From assembly GCF_013393945.1 (NCBI RefSeq), contig NZ_CP040297.1, positions 5,426,001-5,490,000 of the forward strand: DNA of 64,000 bases, in the 5' to 3' direction. The stretch is from Nostoc sp. TCL26-01. GTDB lineage: Bacteria > Cyanobacteriota > Cyanobacteriia > Cyanobacteriales > Nostocaceae. Below the pieces are notes generated by a model. The model was given only the letters and a program-made list of their open reading frames with translations, had not been told where the DNA came from and searched no databases. Made by a program: the position numbers and the translations under genes. Below, piece by piece: positions 41,003 to 49,735 of the stretch; position 1 is the first letter of the stretch, and the number at the start of each line of letters is the position of its first letter.

Positions 41003-41387
41003 CCTACCCATTTAGAAGTCTTATCCAGAGAGGGTTACAGATACCTATTTTCGCGGGGGGTCTGATTTACCTGTCAATAAGCTAGGTTTATTGAGAATTT
41101 ACTGCTAGTAGACCCTTCTTAAAAGCTTACTCAGAAAGCTTTTCGCGGGGGTCAACGAAATAATCAGGGTTCTGGCGATCGCCTGACCCCCGCGAAAAAT
41201 TTGCGTACACAAAGTAAAAACAAGTACTTTGGGATTCACTTGGAAACGTCAGATTAAGTTTTCAAGGTTCTGTCTGTTGTTTTAGATAGTATCACAAAGC
41301 ACTCTGACTTTTGACAGCATCAAACACGAACTTAACATAAGTTTTCTCTACTACCGCCTGAGTTATGCAAGTTAAATGTGGAATAGC
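41003..41387 (-). promoter_or_regulatory. Putative CRISPR leader with GC-rich inverted repeats
   Basis: TTTTCGCGGGGGTCA (41140-41154) and its exact reverse complement (41184-41198) can form a 15-bp stem enclosing a GGCGATCGCC palindrome. A further direct copy, TTTTCGCGGGGGGTC, starts at about 41048, next to the array. The rest is AT-rich. The position between the array and the cas1 remnant fits a leader. No ORF is supported. Confidence 0.55.
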
Positions 41388-41550
41388 TTATCTCTCCCAA
41401 ATCATTGGTCGATACACTTCCACTTCACCCTTTAAGCATGAAATATACTCCCGTACCTGCAACTCAAGAGCGCGACGGTATACTAATAATTGTTGAACTT
41501 TCTTGGCTACTATGTAGCAATTATTGTCTTCAAGAATAAACCTGAGTTGT
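41388..41550 (-). pseudogene. cas1 C-terminal remnant
   Basis: A 53-residue open frame ends at TAA 41388-41390. It reads, in part, YRRALELQVREYISCLKGEV and then EVYRPMIWER. This matches the ending of Cas1 proteins, where a YRRxLExQxxxxxxxLxGE segment precedes a Y-x-P end. The frame is closed by TGA upstream at 41551-41553 and no Cas1 catalytic residues are present. Same strand as the array. It suggests the array once had its own adaptation gene. Confidence 0.5.
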
Positions 41551-41574
41551 CAATATTTTGATATTGACACTTAA

Positions 41575-41690
41575 AATTACAATATAAAGCCTTCAAGTTA
41601 CAACACTAAGCCTTAAAGTTATATGATTAAGTCTTCAAGCTAAAACATTAAGCCTTAAGATTAAAACGATCGCTCTTAACTCTGAACTTG
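41575..41690. repeat. Degenerate 21-bp tandem repeats
   Basis: Five imperfect units of about 21 bp carry an AAGCCTTAAAGTTA/AAGTCTTCAAGCTA core, each almost palindromic (AAG-CTTAAG-TT). They lie between the cas1 remnant and the gene at 41832. Period and style resemble the block at 18190-18380 but the sequence differs. Confidence 0.6.
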
Positions 41691-41831
41691 AACTGCAATT
41701 TGGCAATGCAATTCAGAGAAATCACGGGCATGAATAAAAAAAATGGCAAAATAAAATGTGAATTTTGCTGAACTAGAATCTAGCGTAATTGAGACAAAAT
41801 AGGCTTGTAAAGCTTTTCAAAGTGTAAACTT

Positions 41832-42227
41832 ATGGCTAGAAAAAAGCGTAGTTCTCGGATTCTAGAAAAAGCTGAGTTTAGAGTAGCGGGATTAAAAGCT
41901 ATTGATCCAAATCTGAATTTTGATAATACTTGCAACTTGCAAAAACTGACGCAATTAATTGATCAGTTTCACAATATGCTTGATGATTATAATGCTGCTA
42001 TAGCCATGATAGACTCTTCTAAAAAAAAGCTAGATGAGATGGAAAAAAACTTAAGTCAGGTTTCAGACAAAATGCTGGTGGGAGTTGGTTTCAAGTATGG
42101 TAAAAACAGTAGTGAATATGAGCTGGCAGGCGGAGTTCGAGATAGTGAGCGTATCCGTAAAAGCAGATTGACACGCTTAAAATCTAATACAGATAAAACA
42201 GCAGATGAAACTGCTATGACCGCTTAG
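41832..42227 (+). CDS. Hypothetical coiled-coil protein, 131 aa
   Basis: The start MARKKRSSRILEKAEFRVAG gives a basic N-terminus; a helical region (about 38-80) includes LIDQFHNMLDDYNAAIAMID and forms a coiled coil. A Gly-containing loop (VGVGFKYGKNSSEYELAGG) and a basic tail with RKSRLTRLKS follow. This resembles a small family of cyanobacterial coiled-coil proteins, but I cannot name it. A hairpin at 42265-42290 lies just downstream as a possible terminator. A link with the CRISPR region is only positional. Confidence 0.65.
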   Translation: MARKKRSSRILEKAEFRVAGLKAIDPNLNFDNTCNLQKLTQLIDQFHNMLDDYNAAIAMIDSSKKKLDEMEKNLSQVSDKMLVGVGFKYGKNSSEYELAGGVRDSERIRKSRLTRLKSNTDKTADETAMTA

Positions 42228-42264
42228 TATAATAGTTCACAATCGAGTGGAATACATATTATTG

Positions 42265-42290
42265 TAGGGGCAGGATATATTCTGCCCCTA
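42265..42290 (+). terminator. Hairpin after the 41832 gene
   Basis: TAGGGGCAG (42265-42273) pairs with CTGCCCCTA (42282-42290) around an 8-nt loop. No strong T-run follows. The GTAGGGGC motif is shared with other intergenic palindromes (9118, 29440), so it may be a mobile repeat acting as a terminator. Confidence 0.5.
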
Positions 42291-42482
42291 GCTGTGTAGG
42301 TAATTAAAATATCTTCAGTGGGAATTTGGCATCAAAACTAGACTTTAAGTATAAAACAAAAAATCTCATAACCGATTACCAGTAAGGCTTTTAAACAGAA
42401 AATCTGGTAAACTTTGGTGGCTAAGTTTTGTCTAAAAATACTTCATAATTAAAGTAAGAAGATACAAAGAGAGAACATAAAA

Positions 42483-45143
42483 ATGTTAGAAAAATATCGT
42501 CAACAAGTTGCCGAAAGAGCAGCCCTCGGTATTCCGCCTTTACCGTTAGATGCACAGCAAACTTCAGAATTGTGTGAATTACTGAAGAATCCACCCAAGG
42601 GTGAGGAAGATACATTATTACATTTATTGCGCGATCGCATACCCCCTGGTGTAGATGCGGCAGCTTATGTAAAAGCTGGGTTTCTCACCGCCGTGGCAAA
42701 AAAGCAAATAAAAAGTCCCATAATTTCCTCCATAGAAGCGGTGCAACTGCTAGGAACGATGATAGGTGGCTACAATGTCCAGTCTCTCATCGAGTTATTA
42801 CAATTTGCGACTGTATCTGTCTCCGACTCTTCTGAAACACCCCTAGTCATGGGGGGAGAAGGCAAAGAACCGATAGCAGCTTACGCCGCCGCCGCCCTCA
42901 GCAAAATTTTATTAGTGTATGATGCTTTCCATGATGTTTTGGAGTTATCGAAAACCAATCCCTACGCTAAACGGGTAATTGATTCTTGGGCAGCAGCTGA
43001 GTGGTTTACAACCCGCCCCCAACTACCAGAATATATTAATGTCACCGTCTTTAAAGTTCCCGGCGAAACCAACACCGACGACTTATCCCCCGCCACCCAA
43101 GCTACCACCCGTCCCGATATTCCCCTACACGCCCTAGCCATGCTAGAGTCACGGCAACCGGGAAGCCTAGAAACCATTGCTGAGTTAAAGAAAAAAGGAC
43201 ATCCCGTAGCTTACGTCGGTGATGTGGTGGGTACAGGTTCCTCTCGTAAATCAGCCATTAACTCAGTATTGTGGCACATGGGACAAGATATTCCCTATGT
43301 TCCCAACAAACGCGCTGGAGGGTATATTTTAGGTGGGGCGATCGCTCCCATCTTTTTCAACACAGCTGAAGATGCCGGTGCTTTGCCCATTCAGTGTGAT
43401 GTCACCAAACTAGAAACCGGTATGGTGATTACCATCTATCCCTACAAAGGCGAAATCACCAACGAAGCTGGCGAAGTCATCTCTACCTTCACCCTCAAAC
43501 CCGAAACCATTCTCGATGAAGTCAGCGCTGGTGGACGTATCCCCCTACTTATCGGCCGTACCCTCACCGATAAAACCCGCCAAGCCCTTGGTTTAGCACC
43601 CAGCACTGAATTTATCCGTCCCCAACCACCAGCCGACACTGGCAAAGGCTACACCCTAGCACAAAAAATGGTTGGTAAGGCTTGTGGTTTACCCGGTGTC
43701 CGTCCTGGTACATCCTGCGAACCCATCATGACTACCGTCGGTTCCCAAGACACCACAGGCCCCATGACCCGCGACGAATTAAAAGAACTCGCCTGTCTCG
43801 GTTTCAGTGCTGATTTAGTCCTGCAAACCTTCTGTCACACAGCCGCTTATCCCAAACCGGTTGATATTAAAACTCACCACGAACTCCCTGACTTTTTCTC
43901 TTCCCGTGCAGGTGTAGCATTGCGTCTTGGTGATGGTATCATCCACTCTTGGCTAAACCGGATGCTATTACCCGACACTGTGGGTACTGGTGGCGACTCT
44001 CATACCCGCTTCCCCTTGGGTATTTCCTTCCCCGCAGGTTCGGGGTTAGTAGCTTTTGCTGGCGCTTTGGGTGTCATGCCTTTGGATATGCCAGAGTCAG
44101 TCTTAGTAAAATTCACCGGAGAATTGCAACCAGGAATTACTCTGCGAGATATTGTCAACGCCATTCCCTACATAGCCATTCAACAAGGTTTACTGACAGT
44201 TGAGAAGGAGAACAAGAAAAACATTTTCTCTGGACGCATCATGGAAATTGAAGGCTTACCAGACTTGAAAGTAGAACAAGCCTTTGAATTTACCGATGCT
44301 ACTGCTGAACGTTCCTGTGCCGGTTCTACAATTAAACTGAGTATCGAGACAGTTTCTGAATATCTGCGTTCTAATGTTGCCCTACTGAAGAACATGATCG
44401 CACGGGGCTACCAAGATTCTCGCACCCTCCTGCGGCGCATTGCCAAAATGGAAGAGTGGCTAGCAAATCCAGTGTTACTGGAAGCCGACACAGATGCCGA
44501 GTATGCCGCAATTATTGAAATTGATTTAAACCAAATCACAGAACCAATTGTGGCTGCTCCTAACGACCCTGATAATGTGAAATTATTATCGGAAGTTGCC
44601 AATGACCCAGTACAAGAAGTATTTGTCGGTTCTTGTATGACAAATATCGGTCATTATCGCGCCACAGCCAAAGTTTTAGAAGGTGCAGGTGAAGTCAAAA
44701 CCCGCTTGTGGATAGCACCACCCACCCGCATGGATGAACACCAATTAAAAGAAGAAGGTGTCTACAGTGTTTTTGGTGCAGCTGGTGCGAGAACAGAAAT
44801 GCCAGGATGCAGTTTATGTATGGGTAATCAAGCACGAGTTGCTGATGGCACAACAGTATTTTCCACCTCCACCCGCAACTTCAACAACCGCATGGGTAAA
44901 GGTGCGCAAGTGTATCTAGGTTCTGCTGAATTAGCCGCAGTTTGTGCGTTGTTAGGCCGCATTCCCACCGTGCAAGAATATATGAATATTGTGGCAAATA
45001 AAATTCATCCCTTTGCTGATAATTTGTATCGGTATTTGAACTTTGATCAAATCATCGGTTTTGAGGATGAAGGACGGGTGATCCCGTTGGAAGATATGCC
45101 CAAGATTGAGGATATTTTGGGGATGCCAACTGCGGCGAGATAA
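42483..45143 (+). CDS. acnB: Aconitate hydratase B
   Basis: 886 aa, close to the usual AcnB length. The N-terminal HEAT-like domain begins MLEKYRQQVAERAALGIPPL. The swivel domain has GDVVGTGSSRKSAINS. The catalytic part has GTGGDSHTRFPLGISFPAGSG, here split as DTVGTGGDSHTRFPLG, and iron-sulfur cysteines in FVGSCMTNIG and GCSLCMGNQA. It converts citrate and isocitrate in the TCA pathway and may also act as 2-methylisocitrate dehydratase. AGAGAG lies just upstream of the start. Monocistronic; a weak hairpin follows at about 45163-45183. Confidence 0.96.
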   Translation: MLEKYRQQVAERAALGIPPLPLDAQQTSELCELLKNPPKGEEDTLLHLLRDRIPPGVDAAAYVKAGFLTAVAKKQIKSPIISSIEAVQLLGTMIGGYNVQSLIELLQFATVSVSDSSETPLVMGGEGKEPIAAYAAAALSKILLVYDAFHDVLELSKTNPYAKRVIDSWAAAEWFTTRPQLPEYINVTVFKVPGETNTDDLSPATQATTRPDIPLHALAMLESRQPGSLETIAELKKKGHPVAYVGDVVGTGSSRKSAINSVLWHMGQDIPYVPNKRAGGYILGGAIAPIFFNTAEDAGALPIQCDVTKLETGMVITIYPYKGEITNEAGEVISTFTLKPETILDEVSAGGRIPLLIGRTLTDKTRQALGLAPSTEFIRPQPPADTGKGYTLAQKMVGKACGLPGVRPGTSCEPIMTTVGSQDTTGPMTRDELKELACLGFSADLVLQTFCHTAAYPKPVDIKTHHELPDFFSSRAGVALRLGDGIIHSWLNRMLLPDTVGTGGDSHTRFPLGISFPAGSGLVAFAGALGVMPLDMPESVLVKFTGELQPGITLRDIVNAIPYIAIQQGLLTVEKENKKNIFSGRIMEIEGLPDLKVEQAFEFTDATAERSCAGSTIKLSIETVSEYLRSNVALLKNMIARGYQDSRTLLRRIAKMEEWLANPVLLEADTDAEYAAIIEIDLNQITEPIVAAPNDPDNVKLLSEVANDPVQEVFVGSCMTNIGHYRATAKVLEGAGEVKTRLWIAPPTRMDEHQLKEEGVYSVFGAAGARTEMPGCSLCMGNQARVADGTTVFSTSTRNFNNRMGKGAQVYLGSAELAAVCALLGRIPTVQEYMNIVANKIHPFADNLYRYLNFDQIIGFEDEGRVIPLEDMPKIEDILGMPTAAR

Positions 45144-45343
45144 GTACATTCTGATATTTGTAGTGAGGGGAAAACCCTTACTGCAAAATCATATAATATC
45201 CTCCTGCCTTGTTATAAAAATCATGTTGAGATAAGGCGTTGATTTTTTAGACATACTTTTTTAAGTATGACAAAGTTTACAAGAAAAGACCCGAAATCCT
45301 CCATTATTGAGGACATCGAGCTACTATTATTACTAGAGTGACA

Positions 45344-45760
45344 ATGCCTGCAAAAGATACGTACCATGATGCGGTAAAAAATGCTTTAATTAAGGATGGT
45401 TGGGTGATTACTTTTGATCCTTATCCTATAAAATACGAAGAAGTTAAATTACTTGCTGATTTAGCTGGAGAAAAAACGATTTCTGCAACCAGAGAAGGAG
45501 AATTAATAGTTATTGAAATTAAAAGTTTTCTTGGTCGTTCGACCATGCGTGAATTTGAAACAGCGTTAGGTCAATATCTAATTTATAAAACATTTATTTA
45601 TATTACCAACCCGGATTATAAGATTTATTTGGCAATTAGTAAAAATATTCATGAAAAGTTTTTTCAACAATCTGCAATTCAATTAATTTTGCACAAATAT
45701 CAGGTTTTACTGTTAGTTGTTGATATAAATAAAGAGGAGATTATCGAATGGATAAACTAA
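45344..45760 (+). CDS. xisH: XisH-family protein
   Basis: 138 aa from ATG 45344 (MPAKDTYHDAVKNALIKDGW); a GTG at 45338 is also in frame. The PD-(D/E)XK-like core shows LADLAGEKTISATREGELIV followed by IEIKSFLGRS, and REFETALGQYLIY. In Anabaena, XisH and XisI are required with XisF to excise the fdxN element in heterocysts. Many cyanobacteria carry xisHI copies unlinked to any excision element, as here. The next gene overlaps by 13 bases. Confidence 0.92.
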   Translation: MPAKDTYHDAVKNALIKDGWVITFDPYPIKYEEVKLLADLAGEKTISATREGELIVIEIKSFLGRSTMREFETALGQYLIYKTFIYITNPDYKIYLAISKNIHEKFFQQSAIQLILHKYQVLLLVVDINKEEIIEWIN

Positions 45761-46089
45761 CTTATCATCAAAACTTAATCAAACAAATCCTCTTAGAGTA
45801 TGAAAGAATTTCATCACAAGTACCTGATCCTGATATAGATGAGGTATTAATATTTGATGATCAAAGAAGTCAGTATCTTTGGTTTAATATTGGCTGGAAA
45901 AATGATAAACGAGTGAAAGCAATCTCTGTTTATGTCCGCATTAAAAACGAAAAGATTTACATAGAAGAAGATTGGACTGAAGAAGGAATAGCAACTGAAT
46001 TATTAAGGGAAGGCGTGTCGAAAGAAGATATTGTTTTAGCTTTTCATGATCCAGAGACTCGTAAATTGACTGAATTTGCTGTTGTTTAA
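45748..46089 (+). CDS. xisI: XisI-family protein
   Basis: 113 aa, starting MDKLTYHQNLIKQILLEYER, inside the end of xisH, so translation is coupled. Conserved pieces include YLWFNIGWKNDKRVKAISVY, IYIEEDWTEEGIATELL and the C-terminal GVSKEDIVLAFHDPETRKL. It is a full-length partner of XisH. A C-terminal fragment of a second xisI lies at 35641-35718. No excision element or XisF recombinase is visible nearby, so function here may be different (nuclease-like or toxin-antitoxin-like). Confidence 0.92.
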   Translation: MDKLTYHQNLIKQILLEYERISSQVPDPDIDEVLIFDDQRSQYLWFNIGWKNDKRVKAISVYVRIKNEKIYIEEDWTEEGIATELLREGVSKEDIVLAFHDPETRKLTEFAVV

Positions 46090-46424
46090 GAAATTTTTCA
46101 ATATGAGGAGGCTTTTTTGATATGATTGTGAGTCTTGACTTTAAAAAATGATGTGTTTCCTGTGGAAAAGATACTTAAGCTTGATAAACTTGGGGTTTAA
46201 ATTATTAAGAGTGCTTTTTTTCCGAGACTACCCTTTAACTTAACCATCAGAAGAGTTTTTTGGTTCATTGCGTAAGTCCTATAGTCAATTCAGGTGAGTT
46301 AGGCGTGAGATATTTTACTCCTCAATTTCTCCATCTTCTATTTTTCAGCCTTCGACTCTGGCACAATTGGATTAAAAAGACCAACTTCTACTAAGATTTT
46401 GATCCGATCTATAAGGCTAACATC
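46090..46424. other. Intergenic, nothing notable
   Basis: AT-rich, no supported ORF or strong hairpin. CATTGCGTAAGTCCTATAG near 46267 recurs in similar form at about 14808-14822 and 1962-1972 and may be a fragment of a dispersed repeat. Confidence 0.4.
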
Positions 46425-46646
46425 ATGAAGTTCCTACAAGACTACACTACCGTTATCCGTCCCGATGACAATGGTACATTTGTCGCTTATGTACCAGCAA
46501 TTCCTGGTTGTCATGCTTGGGGTCAAACGCCGGATGAGGCACGTATTGAACTTATATATGTATTTGAAATGATTCAAGAAGAGTACGCAGAAAAAGGTCG
46601 TTCTCTACCTGAAGATGTCGAACTGGTGATTGCAAATGCCAGCTAA
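46425..46646 (+). CDS. hicB: HicB-family antitoxin
   Basis: 73 aa, starting MKFLQDYTTVIRPDDNGTFV. The partial RNase-H fold of HicB is visible: VAYVPAIPGCHAWGQTPDEA, then IELIYVFEMIQEEYAEKGRS. It lacks the C-terminal DNA-binding domain of longer HicB proteins. The hicA gene starts inside its last codons (11-bp overlap), so the order is antitoxin first. The toxin gene downstream is interrupted by a stop codon, making hicB probably an orphan antitoxin. Confidence 0.9.
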   Translation: MKFLQDYTTVIRPDDNGTFVAYVPAIPGCHAWGQTPDEARIELIYVFEMIQEEYAEKGRSLPEDVELVIANAS

Positions 46647-46848
46647 AGCCAGTGAATTAGAAAAAGTTGCCAAAAAATTGGGATTTGCAAAAGTGCGACA
46701 AAGGGGTAGTCATGCTTGTTAGCAACATTCAGATAGACGAGTAACTAAAATTCCAATTCATGGCAAAGCTGAAATTGGTAGTTGGTTATTTTACGAAATT
46801 CTCAAGCAGTTGGGTATTACAGAAGAAGAGTTTAATCAGCTACGGTAG
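46636..46848 (+). pseudogene. hicA: hicA toxin gene with in-frame stop
   Basis: ATG 46636 begins MPAKASELEKVAKKLGFAKV. The frame then reads RQRGSHAC and meets TAG at 46720-46722, where HicA proteins have Trp or another aromatic residue before QHPDGR. The same frame continues as QHSDRRVTKIPIHGKAEIGS to a TAG at 46846. The catalytic His of GSHA is encoded before the stop. The remaining 28 residues would not make an active toxin. A TGG-to-TAG change is the simplest explanation; a sequencing error should be excluded. Confidence 0.8.
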
Positions 46849-46869
46849 TTATGGCGATCGCATCTTCCC

Positions 46870-47030
46870 ATATTACACACAAACCTAACCCCCCGACCCC
46901 CTTCCCTACGAGGGAAGAGAGAAATCTAGCTCCCCTCTCCGCGTCGGAGCGAAAAGTCTGAGCGCCGGCTTCCGGCGATCAGAACTTTTCAAGAGAGAGG
47001 AGTTGGGGGAGAGGTCAGCCATAACGCTTA
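46870..47030. repeat. Composite dispersed repeat with CTTTTC ends
   Basis: CCCCCTTCCCTACGAGGGAA and the CTCCCCTCTC region are paired with GAGAGAGGAGTTGGGGGAGA downstream. Between them lies an inverted copy of the CTTGAAAAGTT...ACTTTTCG element (about 46936-46992), containing GCCGGCTTCCGGC. It separates hicA from the convergent gene at 47037. Confidence 0.6.
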
Positions 47031-47036
47031 TCTTTC

Positions 47037-49334
47037 TTAATCTTTAGGTAATAGAAATTCCTCAAAATCTTTCTCTAAGGTCTGCTTGGTAAAATGAGGA
47101 AAAACTATGTCATCAAACAATTCTTGAACTGCTTTGCATTTATTTGCAATCAAATGCTGATAATCTTCTTTCACGGATTTTTCTCTTCTTTGACAACGTT
47201 CATTTTCTGAATACTGCTGCTGACGAATATCAGGTAGCCAAGTAGAGTGTATTGTCATAGCCAGATTCAATGGTTCATCCTTTAAACTAGCACTCAGTCT
47301 ATAAATTGGTTTATTATTTAAATCATCAGCATGAAAAATCCAAAACTCATCTGTAGGACGGTTAGGTTGACTAGGGTCTGGGTCTAACATGACTGCACAT
47401 ATAATGAAACCATGAATTGATTCATCTATGTTTTCTGGACAGGGAAGAGAACTGGGAATAAATTGCGTTGAACTAACATAAGTTCCAGAGGGAAATTGAT
47501 AATAATCTTCAATTTTCATTTGTTGTGTATCTAAACGCAGTAGAGTAATTGGTTTATTTTCATCTGGTAATTGTTCAACCGGAACAACTCTACGTGGATC
47601 TGATTTATAAGCATCATAAATGCGCTGGGGTATCAGTTCCCATGTAAACCCCAAAGACAACCAGTAAATGTTTTTAACTTCTTGGGCTGTTTCTGTTAGT
47701 GAATCGCGTTTAATTTCCCGATGGGTATATAAAGATAGCGCCCAAGTTGATTGAATATCTTGTACAGTTTTTGAACTTTCTATTTTTCCTGTTTCGCCAT
47801 CAATCACATATTTTCCAAGAGAACCTAAATCAGTCGAACTCACCATCATTCCCTCTAAATCTTGGCGAAATGGCTTACCAGGAACAGACTTATCATAGTG
47901 GGTAATCCATTCGGTAACATCCCAACCGTTAACATGACCAACGTGAAGTGTAATTTTGTTCTTTTCAGGATGACTATAGTCAGCCGTAAAATGTGAAATT
48001 TCTCTAGGTAATCTCACCTGTTTAACTTTGATTGTTGTTTGCTGATCTGATGAATCTTCTATGGAATATCCTATATTTCCTCTATCTAAGTCTTGGCGAT
48101 CAACAATATATAAGTTGGCAAATGGCAGAGGCTTAATCGCCCGTAAAAATATGGCATAAATAAAACTACCTAATGAATAAGTTCTATTAAATTTCCACAA
48201 TCTTAAAAATCCAAACAGAAAAGGAGTAAATATTTGGGAAAACTCCATTTTAAAAGCGATATCAGCAAGAATAATATATTTCTCAGTGATGGCTAATTGA
48301 TGCAGAGATTGGTTAACTAGTACTGGCTCATTATTAGGTAGTACTAATCGCCAACGCTCCATAGTAGGCTGTAACCCTTTTTGCTCATCTGCAAATCTAT
48401 AACGAATTAAATGAGTAAAACGTCCTAATTCTTGTTTAGGGTTGAACTTTATTGCCAACAAGTTGTAGAATAATTGTATAACTTTGCGAAAGCAATCACT
48501 ATCTAATACCCCATTGACGATTTCTTTAAATTCGCCATTGTAACCTGTTGAATAATTTGTCGTAAATAGCTCATCCTGCTGACCATTTAAGCTACTGATG
48601 TCAGTAACATAATGGGCTGAACTAATATAAGTATCGAAAATATTAATTGATGTTAATCGGGAAACGATAGGAAAAATGCTGCACCATTCTTGTGTAGAGC
48701 CGACTGGTTCTAATAGTTCCATACTGTCTGGGTCAAGTTGGTAGGCGCGGCCTGCATCCATTGTTAGTAAGAGATGATCTCTAGTATTTAAAAAAGCTGT
48801 ATTTAATTGATTTCTAGACCCTAAAAAAATACTATAACGACTAGGCCCACCATTGCGAAAAGCGGAAAAGTAGGAGAATAGTTTATGCTTTTTAACAAAA
48901 TATGAAAGTATTTTATTTTTAAAAGGGGAAAATGGTATGGGTTCTATCGCATAATCTCCTAAATAAAACTGTGTAGCAGGATCTGCATAGTAGCAGGGAG
49001 TTTTAGCAATTCTGGTTTTGAGTGTTGCTTTGCCATCTGCAAAACCTAAACGATAGACCATACCATCGCCTGTATAAAGTTGTGTTCCATCTTCTTGAGG
49101 TTTATTGTCCGACTGAAACAAAGCCCCGACAATAAAAGCGTAGCCATGTAAACCTGGGGGTAAGTCTGCTAATTGTAGCTCACCTAAAGGAATGAGTTGA
49201 TCTTGTTTCCCTTGATTTTCCTGTTGACGAATTTCTAGTTCCCAACAGCCTTCATAACGGCGGGTTTTAATGACAGATGTCGGAATATGATAATGATTTG
49301 CAGGTTGTGAATTATGATTAGAATTTTTATCCAT
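47037..49334 (-). CDS. Carotenoid-oxygenase (RPE65-like) family protein
   Basis: 765 aa, longer than typical carotenoid cleavage dioxygenases (about 480-600). Family features: LYTGDGMVYRLGFADGKATL at residues about 90-110, an Fe-ligand region LHQLAITEKYIILADIAF, ITLHVGHVNGWDVTEW, and the last His in LAMTIHSTWLPD. These correspond to the four-His iron site of the seven-bladed propeller, though the sequence is divergent. It could cleave a carotenoid or another olefin. It is a lone gene, convergent to hicBA, with no signal peptide. Confidence 0.78.
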   Translation of the reverse strand: MDKNSNHNSQPANHYHIPTSVIKTRRYEGCWELEIRQQENQGKQDQLIPLGELQLADLPPGLHGYAFIVGALFQSDNKPQEDGTQLYTGDGMVYRLGFADGKATLKTRIAKTPCYYADPATQFYLGDYAIEPIPFSPFKNKILSYFVKKHKLFSYFSAFRNGGPSRYSIFLGSRNQLNTAFLNTRDHLLLTMDAGRAYQLDPDSMELLEPVGSTQEWCSIFPIVSRLTSINIFDTYISSAHYVTDISSLNGQQDELFTTNYSTGYNGEFKEIVNGVLDSDCFRKVIQLFYNLLAIKFNPKQELGRFTHLIRYRFADEQKGLQPTMERWRLVLPNNEPVLVNQSLHQLAITEKYIILADIAFKMEFSQIFTPFLFGFLRLWKFNRTYSLGSFIYAIFLRAIKPLPFANLYIVDRQDLDRGNIGYSIEDSSDQQTTIKVKQVRLPREISHFTADYSHPEKNKITLHVGHVNGWDVTEWITHYDKSVPGKPFRQDLEGMMVSSTDLGSLGKYVIDGETGKIESSKTVQDIQSTWALSLYTHREIKRDSLTETAQEVKNIYWLSLGFTWELIPQRIYDAYKSDPRRVVPVEQLPDENKPITLLRLDTQQMKIEDYYQFPSGTYVSSTQFIPSSLPCPENIDESIHGFIICAVMLDPDPSQPNRPTDEFWIFHADDLNNKPIYRLSASLKDEPLNLAMTIHSTWLPDIRQQQYSENERCQRREKSVKEDYQHLIANKCKAVQELFDDIVFPHFTKQTLEKDFEEFLLPKD

Positions 49335-49477
49335 GATTCCTATATCAATGAACTTTTTTAAATTGAACTCTTAATTAATTCGTCAAAGTAAAATTAAGCT
49401 TAATAAATTCCTTTACAAAAAATGTTTAATAAATTTACGTTGAGTAATGTTTTATAACTTTGAAATTCAATAGCTAA

Positions 49478-49631
49478 GAGGGTATTTGAAAAGTTTCAGT
49501 AGGTATAAAAATGTCATTTTTCCTTACGCGGAGCGTCAGTCAGAATCTAGGTTTTGTGGCACATACCGAGATGTTTCATTCCGCTACGCTGCATTCAACA
49601 TGACAAAGAAACAGACTTTTCAAACGTCCTC
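49478..49631. mobile_element. MITE with 19-bp inverted ends and TAA duplication
   Basis: The left end GAGGGTATTTGAAAAGTTT (49478-49496) and the reverse complement of the right end (49613-49631; GAGGACGTTTGAAAAGTCT) match at 15 of 19 positions. TAA flanks the element on both sides (49475-49477 and 49632-49634). The 154-bp interior encodes no transposase and contains inverted CTTACGCGGAGCG-like pieces. A 3-bp duplication fits IS5-type enzymes. Confidence 0.75.
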
Positions 49632-49735
49632 TAAAAGAAAATATTTTAAAAACCCAAAATGCGATTAGTGTAAATTAGCATACATAGTTTTATGATTTTA
49701 TCAAGAATCTTAAAAAATCGCACATTTGGCAAAAG

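Noticed and set aside
40566..41011. Open frames on the minus strand through the CRISPR array
   Set aside because: They only translate the repeat (VLIPLPLTGMET) and variable spacers; the periodicity is that of the array.
41003..41400. Type V-K transposon-associated CRISPR
   Set aside because: No Cas12k, TnsB, TnsC or TniQ frame in the window and the repeat does not fit.
45160..45185. Terminator after acnB
   Set aside because: An 8-bp stem with a wobble pair and no T-run; too weak to list as a feature.
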